Source: an uncultured Bacilli bacterium (lineage in GTDB: Bacteria; Bacillota_I; Bacilli_A; RFN20; CAG-826). From it: DNA of 36,169 bases. The stretch lies in assembly GCA_944351395.1 (NCBI GenBank), contig CALVPP010000008.1, forward strand, positions 1 through 36,169. Direction: 5' to 3'. Shown one piece after another: positions 1 to 7,360 of this stretch (positions within the stretch are counted from its first letter, which is position 1; every line of letters begins with the position of its first letter). Position numbers and translations under genes: made by a program. Below the pieces are notes generated by a model, which was given only the letters and a program-made list of their open reading frames with translations, was not told the origin of the DNA and did not search any database.

Positions 1-78
1 TTTGCAACACAAGACCAAAACAAAATATTAATCTTTGATTAAACAAAAATAATTAATTAGTATCTACGGAAAACAGGT

Positions 79-110
79 ATTGTAGTGTAGTTCGTCAATA
101 CTACAATTTT
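79..110 (+). terminator. possible rho-independent terminator
   Basis: A perfect 8-bp stem (ATTGTAGT at 79-86 pairing with ACTACAAT at 100-107) encloses a 13-nt loop and runs into TTTT at 107-110. It would end a plus-strand transcript entering from left of the window, but no such gene is visible. The long loop and short T run keep this tentative. Confidence 0.35.
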
Positions 111-156
111 CAATAATTTAAAATTTCTAGTTTGGCTCTAACATAAATTTCATAAC

Positions 157-194
157 AAAAAGAAAGGCTATCCTTAATTAGGCTTAACCTTTCT
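157..194 (-). terminator. rho-independent terminator of the surface protein gene
   Basis: Read on the minus strand, AGAAAGG (188-194) pairs with CCTTTCT (161-167) around an AT-rich partly paired interior, and is followed by TTTT. It lies 35 bases beyond the stop codon of the gene ending at 230, the expected place for its terminator. Confidence 0.7.
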
Positions 195-229
195 AAAAAT
201 GTAGTCTTGAATTTATTTTTTTATATTAA

Positions 230-2818
230 TTATTTGTTCACGCGACGTTTCTTATCGTAATAACGGAAACCGATGAGAGAAGAGACGCTAGCGAGAGCGA
301 TGACGATGATGACGACCATCAATGTCGTGTCATTATTACCAAAGACAGATGGAGCATTCACTTGTGCGCCAACATGGTATCTTGCTTCACAAGCAGCAAG
401 TTTTTCTGCGACAGTAATGATACGTGTTTTTAGAGCACCATTGACGTAGACTTCATTAGCATACGCATCATTTTCATAATCATGTACGTAAACTTCATTC
501 ATACTTCTTAATGTCTCTAATACGCCGGCATGTGTCGTTAAGAACGTACCAAACGCTTCGTGACCTTGCGTGATATCGCAAGTTCTGAAATCCGTCAAAG
601 CATTGATAGCAGCGACAACATCAGTTGTAATAGTTGCATCTGCTTCAGCGTAGATATCGACACCGCCAATATACATAGCAGCTTTACTGCCACCATTCGT
701 TAAAGCAATTTCAACAACACCCCATGCTGGAGTAGGTAAGACAAATGAATAATCAGTCGCATCTCTCGTAAGAGTAACACTACCGACGACAGCGTTATTA
801 ATCTTAACATCCATCTTGGCACTGCCATCGTTACCATTAGCAGATGAAGCGTTAACGACAATGCGATTAATCATCGTTTCACCTATAGAAGCAGCAAAGG
901 CATCACTATAAAGAGTTACTGTGTCAGCTGGATAATCGCCAGTACCAAAGTGTAGACCTTTAGTATCATCAAACGCTGAAGTTGCAGCTTTTGCGCCAGT
1001 CATATAGAAATTCCAATCTAATCCTTCGCCAGTGAACGTACCTGCACTACCAGTGAATCCTTCTGGATCTGCAGTTGGATGGAATGAATAAACTGGTGCA
1101 ACATATTCTTGAACTGTTACATTGAATGTAACTGGTTCAGAATTGACATTATTGTATGTAGCAGTAACACTAACTTGTTCAGTTCCTAATGTTGGGGTAG
1201 CAGGATCCCAAGTTAATGTATAGCCAGACGTAATGTTAGAAACTTCACCATCAGAATAATGGAGATTAACACTTAAACCATCAGCCTTCCACTCTTCATT
1301 AGTGTAGTATTCAGTTTTGTTCATTGTGCCGACTACTTCGACAGATTCTACAGTTGTTATAACGTCTGCTTGCCAAACAAATGTTATTGAGTTGAGATAT
1401 AAAGCTCCATCCTCGGAGCGTACACCAACATAAGAATATTCGTCAGTAAAGGTGTATGTAGTCTCATTGTTACCTTTGTTTAGTGTAGTAACAGGATTGG
1501 TACCACCATATAAATCAGATGGGGCACTATATGGTGAATTAGAAGCATAAATGCCTAATTCTCTACCCGCTGCAGTGTTGCTTGCCCATTCAATTGTAAT
1601 AGATTTAATTTTTCCACCAGATAAAGTCGAAACAATGCCTGAGTTTGAGTTGTCAGTTCTAATTTGAATATAATTTTGGCTTCTGTTGCTTAGAATTGAG
1701 TATTGTGCAGTACTTCCGCTATAAGTCCAGCTGCCATAGCCACTTCCGGTTGGCACGTTATTACCAGTAATAGTATCAGTAATTTCATGAACAACAGTGA
1801 TACCAGTAACAGTGATGTTTGCAACTAGTTCATTGTAAGTAGCAGTAACTTTAACTTCGGTTGTGCCAAGTTCTGCAGTCGCAGGATCATAAGACCACAC
1901 AACTTCGTTCGTTAAATCAATTGTTCCTTCTGGACTTAATGTGCCTGTGACAGTTAATCCAGTTGGATCCCATTCCAAGCCAACAGCATAATTCTTCGTT
2001 GTCATATCGCCAGAAATGGTAATTTGTGTGACCGCTGGTTCACTTACATTAATTGTCACATCATATGTCTCATATTCACCACTTGTATTAGCGAGCAATG
2101 AAGTAAATCTAACAGTTGTGTCGGTGACTAAAGGTTGAGTGACACCCCATTCGACTGGACGAAATTCGGTATCGTGACCAATTTGAGCAGTTACATCTTC
2201 AAAAGTGACTTCGGTACCATCGCTTTTGATTCCATCTAATAAGAAATCTTCGGTAGTAAGTACATCAAAAATTGTGAAAGTTTCTTCTCCCATAACATAT
2301 AAGTTATCTAAGGTAATGTCTTCAGATGTGACTACAATCACAAAACTTTCAATTCTTAACGTTCCGGTGATAGATAGGGAAACAGATTCCATACCGCCAG
2401 CATCATTACTAGTAATCGTTGGATTTGAATAAGTGGCATTCCCTGAGGAAATGGAGATATAACTTCCTCCTCTTTCAAATGTCATAGTAATTGATGTCAT
2501 CTTTCCGATAGTACTAGTTATAGAAAAAGTATTACCTTTATACATGCGGACTGTCGAATCCGAAGTCCAATAAGACGGGGAGCTATTTGTATGCGTGCCT
2601 TTGGCACCGTCAAAGATGATACCCTTGACGTTTGCGTTGCTTATAGCAGCGCCATCCCCAAGACCAAAATCAGCAGCTGCGATTGTAACCGTTTCCTCAG
2701 CTGCGTCGAGTTCTACGCCCCCCTCCACGGAATTTGCAAAAGCGCCACCACCGACCGCGCCGCCAAGCATTACTAATCCAAGGAGAAAGGCCGTAACTTT
2801 TTTCCATGTTTTTGTCAT
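230..2818 (-). CDS. secreted, membrane-anchored surface protein with Ig-like domains
   Basis: This 862-residue protein starts with a signal peptide (positive MTKTWKK, hydrophobic 9-25, likely cleavage after AFA at 28). Two Ig-like (Big_3-type) domains lie at roughly 262-341 and 488-570; each contains a W-x-x-x-G-L strand and ends in LGTxxVxVTATYN. Segments around 46-180 and 350-483 look like related beta-sandwich modules. The C-terminus has a membrane segment (about 830-852) followed by the basic tail DKKRRVNK and no LPxTG motif, so I infer membrane anchoring with most of the protein outside. GGGAGG at 2827-2833 precedes the ATG at suitable spacing. Ligand and role are unknown; adhesin-like or carbohydrate-binding function would be a guess. 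Confidence 0.75.
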   Translation of the reverse strand: MTKTWKKVTAFLLGLVMLGGAVGGGAFANSVEGGVELDAAEETVTIAAADFGLGDGAAISNANVKGIIFDGAKGTHTNSSPSYWTSDSTVRMYKGNTFSITSTIGKMTSITMTFERGGSYISISSGNATYSNPTITSNDAGGMESVSLSITGTLRIESFVIVVTSEDITLDNLYVMGEETFTIFDVLTTEDFLLDGIKSDGTEVTFEDVTAQIGHDTEFRPVEWGVTQPLVTDTTVRFTSLLANTSGEYETYDVTINVSEPAVTQITISGDMTTKNYAVGLEWDPTGLTVTGTLSPEGTIDLTNEVVWSYDPATAELGTTEVKVTATYNELVANITVTGITVVHEITDTITGNNVPTGSGYGSWTYSGSTAQYSILSNRSQNYIQIRTDNSNSGIVSTLSGGKIKSITIEWASNTAAGRELGIYASNSPYSAPSDLYGGTNPVTTLNKGNNETTYTFTDEYSYVGVRSEDGALYLNSITFVWQADVITTVESVEVVGTMNKTEYYTNEEWKADGLSVNLHYSDGEVSNITSGYTLTWDPATPTLGTEQVSVTATYNNVNSEPVTFNVTVQEYVAPVYSFHPTADPEGFTGSAGTFTGEGLDWNFYMTGAKAATSAFDDTKGLHFGTGDYPADTVTLYSDAFAASIGETMINRIVVNASSANGNDGSAKMDVKINNAVVGSVTLTRDATDYSFVLPTPAWGVVEIALTNGGSKAAMYIGGVDIYAEADATITTDVVAAINALTDFRTCDITQGHEAFGTFLTTHAGVLETLRSMNEVYVHDYENDAYANEVYVNGALKTRIITVAEKLAACEARYHVGAQVNAPSVFGNNDTTLMVVIIVIALASVSSLIGFRYYDKKRRVNK

Positions 2819-2890
2819 GCGTTATGACCTCCCATAAAATGTTTGTTCAACGATTTCGTTACGAATATCGCTGATTTATTATATTTATGT

Positions 2891-2919
2891 ATTAAACATA
2901 CTTTACGCATGCGTGTCAA
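2891..2919 (-). promoter_or_regulatory. sigma-70-type promoter with palindrome in the spacer
   Basis: On the minus strand, a perfect -35 TTGACA (2914-2919) is followed after 17 bp by TTTAAT (2891-2896), giving a leader of about 65 nt to the surface gene ATG at 2818. The spacer contains the perfect 10-bp palindrome ACGCATGCGT (2905-2914), which touches the -35 element and is a plausible repressor operator. Confidence 0.65.
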
Positions 2920-2965
2920 CTTGTAAATTATTTTCTACCACTCAATACAAGTGTACAACTTAAAT

Positions 2966-3898
2966 TTATTTTTGATTTTTATTCACTTCAATTTTATTTC
3001 GATAGTTGTATTTATTAAGAATTTTCTTCTTCTGTTTTGTATCGATATGAGTGTATATCTCTGTCGTCGATATAGATGCATGTCCTAATAATTCTTGCAA
3101 CGTTCTTAAATCGCTGCCCGCTGATAGTAATTCTGTAGCGAATGTGTGTCTCAATTGATGAGGTGTTATTGATTTATTTAACTTTAAAACTTTTATCATC
3201 TTTCTAAATACACTGTCGATAGTGTGCACTCCTAACTTGGTTTTACTTCTGTTGATGAAAAGATAATTGTTATGAGTTTTTATACTCGTTCTTAAATTTA
3301 GGTAATCTTTTACGTTGCTTAAGCATTCTGCACTAGAAATGTAGACAATTCTTTCTTTGTTTCCTTTACCGTGTATTAGAATAGTCTTCTCTATCACATC
3401 TATATCGTCGAACGTAATGTTGGATGTTTCAAATATTCTGATGCCAGTCGTAATAAGAAGATCAAACAGGGCAAGATTTCTCACACTTATGAAGTGTTGA
3501 TAATAGTGGTTTGATTTACTAACTTGGTTCGTTAAATATTTTAAGATTTTCTTAATGTTTGTTAATGGTATTACCTTAGGCAATCGTTTTTCTTTTTTAA
3601 TTCCTATATCTAACACTACTATAGGGTTTCTTTTTATTTGCCTTAATCCTAACAAATAATCATAAAACAACTTTATCGAAACCTTTTTTCTTTTTATAGA
3701 TGCACTTGAGTACTTTTTATGAATCAATTTAGCAAAATAATTTGAAACCGCTTCATCACTTAATAAATTAGAACACTCACCAATAAAATGATTCACATCG
3801 TAATAATATGATTTAGCTGTTGCTTCGTTCACCCTCCTAACATAAATTAATTCATCATAAAACTTGAGATTCAAAGCATGTAATTTTTCGGTTTTCAT
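2966..3898 (-). CDS. tyrosine recombinase (XerC/XerD-like), candidate invertase of the adjacent cassette
   Basis: The 310-residue protein has an N-terminal SAM-like core-binding half (about 1-95) and a C-terminal catalytic half. All active-site residues are present: R154 in TTGIR, K178 in HGKGNKER, H247 and R250 in PHQLRHTFA, H273 in LLGHASISTT and nucleophile Y282 in EIYTHI. The length matches Xer and phase-variation integrases. AAAGGAGG at about 3909-3917 precedes the ATG. The gene is divergent from the 3984 gene, and its start is only 60 bp from the left copy of a perfect 22-bp inverted repeat. That position suggests a dedicated site-specific inversion enzyme. The chromosomal XerC/D role at dif is the alternative. 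In Mollicutes, Xer-family enzymes are known to drive surface-gene inversions. Confidence 0.85.
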   Translation of the reverse strand: MKTEKLHALNLKFYDELIYVRRVNEATAKSYYYDVNHFIGECSNLLSDEAVSNYFAKLIHKKYSSASIKRKKVSIKLFYDYLLGLRQIKRNPIVVLDIGIKKEKRLPKVIPLTNIKKILKYLTNQVSKSNHYYQHFISVRNLALFDLLITTGIRIFETSNITFDDIDVIEKTILIHGKGNKERIVYISSAECLSNVKDYLNLRTSIKTHNNYLFINRSKTKLGVHTIDSVFRKMIKVLKLNKSITPHQLRHTFATELLSAGSDLRTLQELLGHASISTTEIYTHIDTKQKKKILNKYNYRNKIEVNKNQK

Positions 3899-3925
3899 GT
3901 ATTCTTTTTTCCTCCTTTACCATAT

Positions 3926-3954
3926 TTGCAATTACATGCTTTTTACTTTAAAAT
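3926..3954 (+). promoter_or_regulatory. promoter facing the invertible cassette, outside the left repeat
   Basis: TTGCAA (3926-3931) and TAAAAT (3949-3954) are separated by exactly 17 bp. Transcription would start near 3961, inside the left inverted repeat, and run into the gene at 3984. The promoter lies outside the repeat, so it would stay in place if the cassette inverted. Confidence 0.55.
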
Positions 3955-3958
3955 GAAC

Positions 3959-3980
3959 TTACAGTAATTAGGAATTATTG
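3959..3980 (+). repeat. left copy of a perfect 22-bp inverted repeat
   Basis: The sequence begins TTACAGTAATTAGG and ends AATTATTG, and its exact reverse complement occupies 5634-5655. Identity stops abruptly on both sides. The copy contains the only SD-like element (AGGA, 3970-3973) for the gene starting at 3984 and a short dyad TAATT-AGG-AATTA (3965-3977). It is proposed as a recombination site of the adjacent tyrosine recombinase. Confidence 0.9.
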
Positions 3981-3983
3981 AAT

Positions 3984-4481
3984 ATGCTATTAAAAGGCGG
4001 AGCAGCTAGAAACGCTGCGACAATATTACAAAACAACATTTCTCGTATGAACGAAAATTCAGGACGATTAAAGGCTTTATATTTGCCTTATGTTGGTATC
4101 ATCGTTTCAATCATGTTCACTGTTGGATTATCTAATATCAATGATTGGTTTAAAGTTTATATACACCGTCTCTGGTTTGGCGGAATAATGGTAGGGTTAC
4201 TGCTCATATCTGCGATTGTTTTTGTTCTGCTTGATTGGAAATATCTTTCTGTAGAAAGAAAATTTAGACATATGTACACTGAACTAGCTACAAAATATCC
4301 AGATGAAATATATGACATATCTGCTGAATTGCATAAAACTGAATTGCATAAAAAATCTAAGAATAAACTAGGATTATTTTTCTACAAAATAGGTGGATGG
4401 TCTATTTTGCCATACTACACTAGTTTTGTAGCTCTAATTACTGTCGCCTATTTTGTTACAGTGCAACTAACCATTCACTAA
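3984..4481 (+). CDS. three-TM membrane protein of unknown function, currently in the promoter-proximal position
   Basis: From ATG 3984 this is 166 residues; an in-frame TTG at 3978 lies too close to the AGGA to be preferred. Hydrophobic segments are at about 37-56, 70-92 and 142-163. The stretch between the second and third is basic and helical (about 93-138), so by the positive-inside rule it is cytoplasmic. Two TM helices followed by a cytoplasmic helix resemble SLATT-type (SMODS/SLOG-associated 2TM effector) topology, but I see no diagnostic motif and do not assign the family. The stop overlaps the stop of the convergent gene at 4478. It is one of two alternative gene sets inside the inverted repeats. 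Confidence 0.75.
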   Translation: MLLKGGAARNAATILQNNISRMNENSGRLKALYLPYVGIIVSIMFTVGLSNINDWFKVYIHRLWFGGIMVGLLLISAIVFVLLDWKYLSVERKFRHMYTELATKYPDEIYDISAELHKTELHKKSKNKLGLFFYKIGGWSILPYYTSFVALITVAYFVTVQLTIH

Positions 4482-5032
4482 ATCTTTTTGGCTTTCTTAA
4501 TCAAACGTCGTTCAAACGATTCGAATGTTTGATTTTTGTTTTTATTGTCTGCTTTTGTTTTTTCAATAACGCTTATAAAATCTTGAACCGTTAACCAATA
4601 TAATTCAGCCTCTTTTGATATAGCATTTAATATTTCTACACTTTGCCACGGACCTAGCTTTTCATCATTGTTAAGAATTATGATCTTGTACTTTAAAGCT
4701 GGCAGTGTCTTTTCATCATCTAATGACATTGCCTCTTTTTTATAATGTTCGCTAAGTTTATTGAATAATTGCTGCCACTTTAAAAAGATTGAAACAGGCG
4801 AAGTATCGTTTTTAAAATTATCTTCAACCCGTTCATAATATACCTGGTTTTCATTTTTGTGTTTAATTATTGCATCAAATATATCTTCAAGGCTATTGTT
4901 GATAATGTTCATACTGATAGCAAAATTGCAATCATCAAAAAATTGATTAATTACTTTATATGCGACGCATCGCTCTTTATTGTAATTATAAAATTGTTTT
5001 AATTCTGATGTTTGATAGGTGATAAAGATCAT
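4478..5032 (-). CDS. hypothetical soluble protein, partner of the upstream TM protein
   Basis: The start chosen is the ATG at 5032, giving 184 residues, because it overlaps the stop of the upstream gene as ATGA (5029-5032), the signature of translational coupling; the frame stays open further upstream but only inside that gene. The protein is hydrophilic and largely helical, without signal peptide or TM segment, and ends in a basic tail (RRLIKKAKKI). I do not recognise the family. Coupling implies near-stoichiometric production with the membrane protein at 5029-5631, so a cytoplasmic partner or effector is a reasonable inference. It lies within the inverted-repeat cassette and in the present orientation faces away from the fixed promoter. 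Confidence 0.65.
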   Translation of the reverse strand: MIFITYQTSELKQFYNYNKERCVAYKVINQFFDDCNFAISMNIINNSLEDIFDAIIKHKNENQVYYERVEDNFKNDTSPVSIFLKWQQLFNKLSEHYKKEAMSLDDEKTLPALKYKIIILNNDEKLGPWQSVEILNAISKEAELYWLTVQDFISVIEKTKADNKNKNQTFESFERRLIKKAKKI

Positions 5033-5631
5033 ACTAAGAACCGCCCGGAAAGATTCAAGATAAATACAAGCATCCAAAAAACGATAAGAAGAACAAGCGG
5101 TATTAAACAAAGTGTCAAATCTTTAACTTGCTTCCGAAACTTTATTTTTACTGACATGGATGAAATTTGCCTTATGCTGTTATAGTAACCATTAAGTTTA
5201 TCAACCGTCATTAATATAGAATTATTATTTAATTCTAAGATAAATTTTTCTTTTAATGTTTCAAGTGATTCAATAACTTTACGATATTGCGCTTGCCTTT
5301 TATAAAATTCCCTGTGCAAGAAAAACACGATGAAAGTTATCAGTACATAAAAAACAAAAACAATACCAGACACAATCTTCGCTTCAGTTTGTGAATTGTA
5401 TATTCCACAAGAGAAGTAAAGAGCGAACCATGCGGCAGTAACAGGCATACAAAAAGTAATGAAAAATATTTTTAAATTTGAACACTGTTTAGATGCGTTG
5501 TCCGTTATTTTGTTAGCAGCATCTATCTTATCATCAAAACAATTTATGTTATATTCTGACCAACTAATTGGAACTTTTTTTCTATCTTTTTTTGGACGAT
5601 AAGAATCTCTATATTTTCTATAATATGTCAT
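5029..5631 (-). CDS. three-TM membrane protein of unknown function, alternative gene of the cassette
   Basis: This 200-residue protein has a basic N-terminus (MTYYRKYRDSYRPKKDRKK), TM segments at about 54-77, 86-106 and 170-195, and a cytoplasmic helical stretch between the second and third. The topology is the same as that of the protein starting at 3984, although I see no clear sequence identity. The ATG lies two bases after the right inverted-repeat copy, so the sequence upstream of its start is identical to that of the 3984 gene. It is translationally coupled to the 184-residue gene downstream. In this orientation a terminator, not a promoter, lies upstream, so it is probably silent until inverted. 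An SLATT-like effector is possible but not shown. Confidence 0.75.
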   Translation of the reverse strand: MTYYRKYRDSYRPKKDRKKVPISWSEYNINCFDDKIDAANKITDNASKQCSNLKIFFITFCMPVTAAWFALYFSCGIYNSQTEAKIVSGIVFVFYVLITFIVFFLHREFYKRQAQYRKVIESLETLKEKFILELNNNSILMTVDKLNGYYNSIRQISSMSVKIKFRKQVKDLTLCLIPLVLLIVFWMLVFILNLSGRFLV

Positions 5632-5633
5632 CG

Positions 5634-5655
5634 CAATAATTCCTAATTACTGTAA
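5634..5655 (-). repeat. right copy of the perfect 22-bp inverted repeat
   Basis: This is the exact reverse complement of 3959-3980. On the minus strand it supplies the AGGA ribosome-binding element and ends two bases before the ATG at 5631. The sequences beyond the repeat differ completely from those of the left copy. Confidence 0.9.
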
Positions 5656-5658
5656 TCT

Positions 5659-5689
5659 TAAAAAACAAAAAAACACCACTAGTGGTGTT
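5659..5689 (-). terminator. strong rho-independent terminator at the end of the glmU operon
   Basis: The 18-bp perfect palindrome AACACCACTAGTGGTGTT (5672-5689) is followed on the minus strand by TTTTTTTGTTTTTT. It ends the operon whose last gene stops at 5717 and shields the inverted-repeat cassette from read-through. On the plus strand the downstream sequence is not T-rich, so it works in one direction. Confidence 0.85.
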
Positions 5690-5716
5690 AATTTATGATA
5701 ACCGTTGAATTATGAC

Positions 5717-5959
5717 TTAAATTTCTTCAAAAATTAAATCATTATCTGGCCCAAGATATCCTCTTATTTTTCCTCTAAAATGAATATCTCCTCCATCATC
5801 AATATAGCCAACTTTTTGTTCGTTGACTAAAATGTCACCGTTTTCTTCTAAGTAGCCGATAAGTTTACGATAAACATACATATTACCGTCTTTATCAACA
5901 TAACCAATTAGTTGGTTCTTTAAATAGATGTTTTTAGTGTAACAATCTAAGACTAACAT
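5717..5959 (-). CDS. small beta-repeat protein (beta-flower-like)
   Basis: This 80-residue protein is built from about four imperfect units of 17-19 residues, each shaped IGYxDxxGDIxxxxx: GYVDKDGNMYV, GYLEENGDILV, GYIDDGGDIHF and GYLGPDNDLIF. Regular G-Y and D-G spacing suggests a symmetric beta structure such as the 4-fold beta-flower families; that assignment is by pattern only. There is no signal peptide or TM segment. The ATG begins one base after the glmU stop with no clear SD, so translation is probably coupled to glmU, and it is the last gene before the terminator. Function is unknown. Confidence 0.7.
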   Translation of the reverse strand: MLVLDCYTKNIYLKNQLIGYVDKDGNMYVYRKLIGYLEENGDILVNEQKVGYIDDGGDIHFRGKIRGYLGPDNDLIFEEI

Positions 5960-5960
5960 C

Positions 5961-7355
5961 TTACTCTTTTTTAGATTTCGCTCTTTCCACTAATACTTTA
6001 GCGTAGCCTTTTTTATTAACCTGTCTCGCTCTTGCTATAGCTAAATCCCTTTCTTCGACATTTGACGTTATAGTTGATCCAGCAGCGACAAAAGCTTCGT
6101 CTTTGACATCAATCGGAGCGATAAGTGTTGCGTTTGATCCAATGAATGCTTTTTTACCGATGTGTGTGTGGAATTTATTAGCCCCATCATAATTCGCAGT
6201 GATGACACCACAACCAATATTAGTTTCATCGTCAATTTCTGCATCGCCTAAATAAGTTAGATGCGCTGCTTTAACACCATTATGTAAGGTGACATTTTTT
6301 AATTCGACATAATTACCAACACGGCAATGATCACCAATGACACACCCACCCCTCATACGGGTGAATGGACCAATTTCGTTATGATAACCAATTTTCGTAT
6401 CAGCGATATGACTCATAAGAATTGTATTAGATTCTCCTAAAATTACATTTTCCAAATACGAATTAGGGCCGATAACATTATTCGGTAAGATGACGCTTTG
6501 TCCTAAAATCCAAGTATTAGGATAAATCTCTACGTCGTTTGATATCGCAACATCTGGCCCAATATATGTGTTGTTAATATCAGCGATAGATACGCCATTT
6601 AATATGTGTTGTGTATTGATTCTAATTTTTAAATATTCAAACGCTTTCAATAAATCTAATCTATCATTTACTCCACCTATCTCTTTAGCGTCTTCGATTG
6701 AGAACGCTCCAACCTTGTAGTGGTCTTTAATAGCTAAAGAAACGATATCAGTTAAATAATATTCGTGTTGTGCGTTTTTAGGTTGAATCAAATCAATCTC
6801 TTTATATAAAACTTCGTTGTCGATGAAATATATACCAGAGTTGATTTCGTTTAAATTCTTTTCGTCTTCTTTTAAATCTTTCGTCTCGATGATAGCCGCT
6901 ACCGAATGATCTTCATTTCTTTTAATGCGACCATAAGAATTTGGTTCGTTTAGCGTAGCGGTAATAAGTGTAATTTTATTTTCGTTAGCGAGGTGAAATT
7001 CATATGCTTTTTTAAGTGTTTCTCCGCGAATTAAGGGAGAATCCCCGTTTAAAATGACAGTTACGCCTGGTTCATCATTTAATTTTTCCATACCCGCCTT
7101 AACTGCATCAGCAGTGCCTAATTGCCTTTTTTGTTCAGCGGTTAAAGCTTTGCCGTAAACGATTTTTGCTAACGCTTCTGCGCCTTTACCAACGACGACG
7201 ACATTACGATCTGGTTTAAGATCATTAACTGCATCTAGGACATAAAGTATTAATGGCTTATGAAATAATTCAAATGAGCATTTCGATTTATTTTCATCTA
7301 AAGAACGCATTCTCGTTCCTTTGCCTGCTGCTAAAATAATAGAATTTAATTTCAT
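5961..7355 (-). CDS. glmU: bifunctional UDP-N-acetylglucosamine pyrophosphorylase / glucosamine-1-phosphate N-acetyltransferase
   Basis: GlmU acetylates glucosamine-1-phosphate and then joins it to UTP, making UDP-GlcNAc for peptidoglycan and other envelope polymers. The 464 residues are full length. The N-terminal nucleotidyltransferase carries LAAGKGTRM (8-16) and the LNGDSPLI metal-binding region; the C-terminal left-handed beta-helix has repeated hexapeptides and the acetyltransferase motif AAHLTYLGDAEID with its catalytic His. The usual LPKVLH after the P-loop is replaced by a divergent SKCSFELFHKPL, with a Lys still present. It starts 5 nt after the ispE stop with an AGGAG site, in one operon with ispE. 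Its presence suggests that UDP-GlcNAc is still made, presumably for a wall or glycolipids. Confidence 0.95.
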   Translation of the reverse strand: MKLNSIILAAGKGTRMRSLDENKSKCSFELFHKPLILYVLDAVNDLKPDRNVVVVGKGAEALAKIVYGKALTAEQKRQLGTADAVKAGMEKLNDEPGVTVILNGDSPLIRGETLKKAYEFHLANENKITLITATLNEPNSYGRIKRNEDHSVAAIIETKDLKEDEKNLNEINSGIYFIDNEVLYKEIDLIQPKNAQHEYYLTDIVSLAIKDHYKVGAFSIEDAKEIGGVNDRLDLLKAFEYLKIRINTQHILNGVSIADINNTYIGPDVAISNDVEIYPNTWILGQSVILPNNVIGPNSYLENVILGESNTILMSHIADTKIGYHNEIGPFTRMRGGCVIGDHCRVGNYVELKNVTLHNGVKAAHLTYLGDAEIDDETNIGCGVITANYDGANKFHTHIGKKAFIGSNATLIAPIDVKDEAFVAAGSTITSNVEERDLAIARARQVNKKGYAKVLVERAKSKKE

Positions 7356-7360
7356 GATGA

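Noticed and set aside
2205-2837. Plus-strand open frames opposite the surface protein gene (61-80 residues)
   Set aside because: They lie antisense to a long gene with signal peptide and domains, have no SD and show low-complexity Ser/Pro-rich composition typical of antisense frames.
5033-5110. N-terminal extension of the 4478-5032 gene up to 5110
   Set aside because: It lies wholly inside the upstream gene in another frame; the ATGA overlap at 5029-5032 is a better start.
3959-5655. The repeat-bounded cassette as a transposon with terminal inverted repeats
   Set aside because: No transposase lies inside, no target duplication is evident, and the repeats carry the ribosome sites of the genes just inside them; inversion fits better.
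5717-5959. The tandem-repeat protein region as a DNA repeat or CRISPR-like array
   Set aside because: Repetition is at the protein level with divergent codons, and there are no constant repeats or spacers. No CRISPR array and no tRNA or rRNA gene was seen anywhere in the window.
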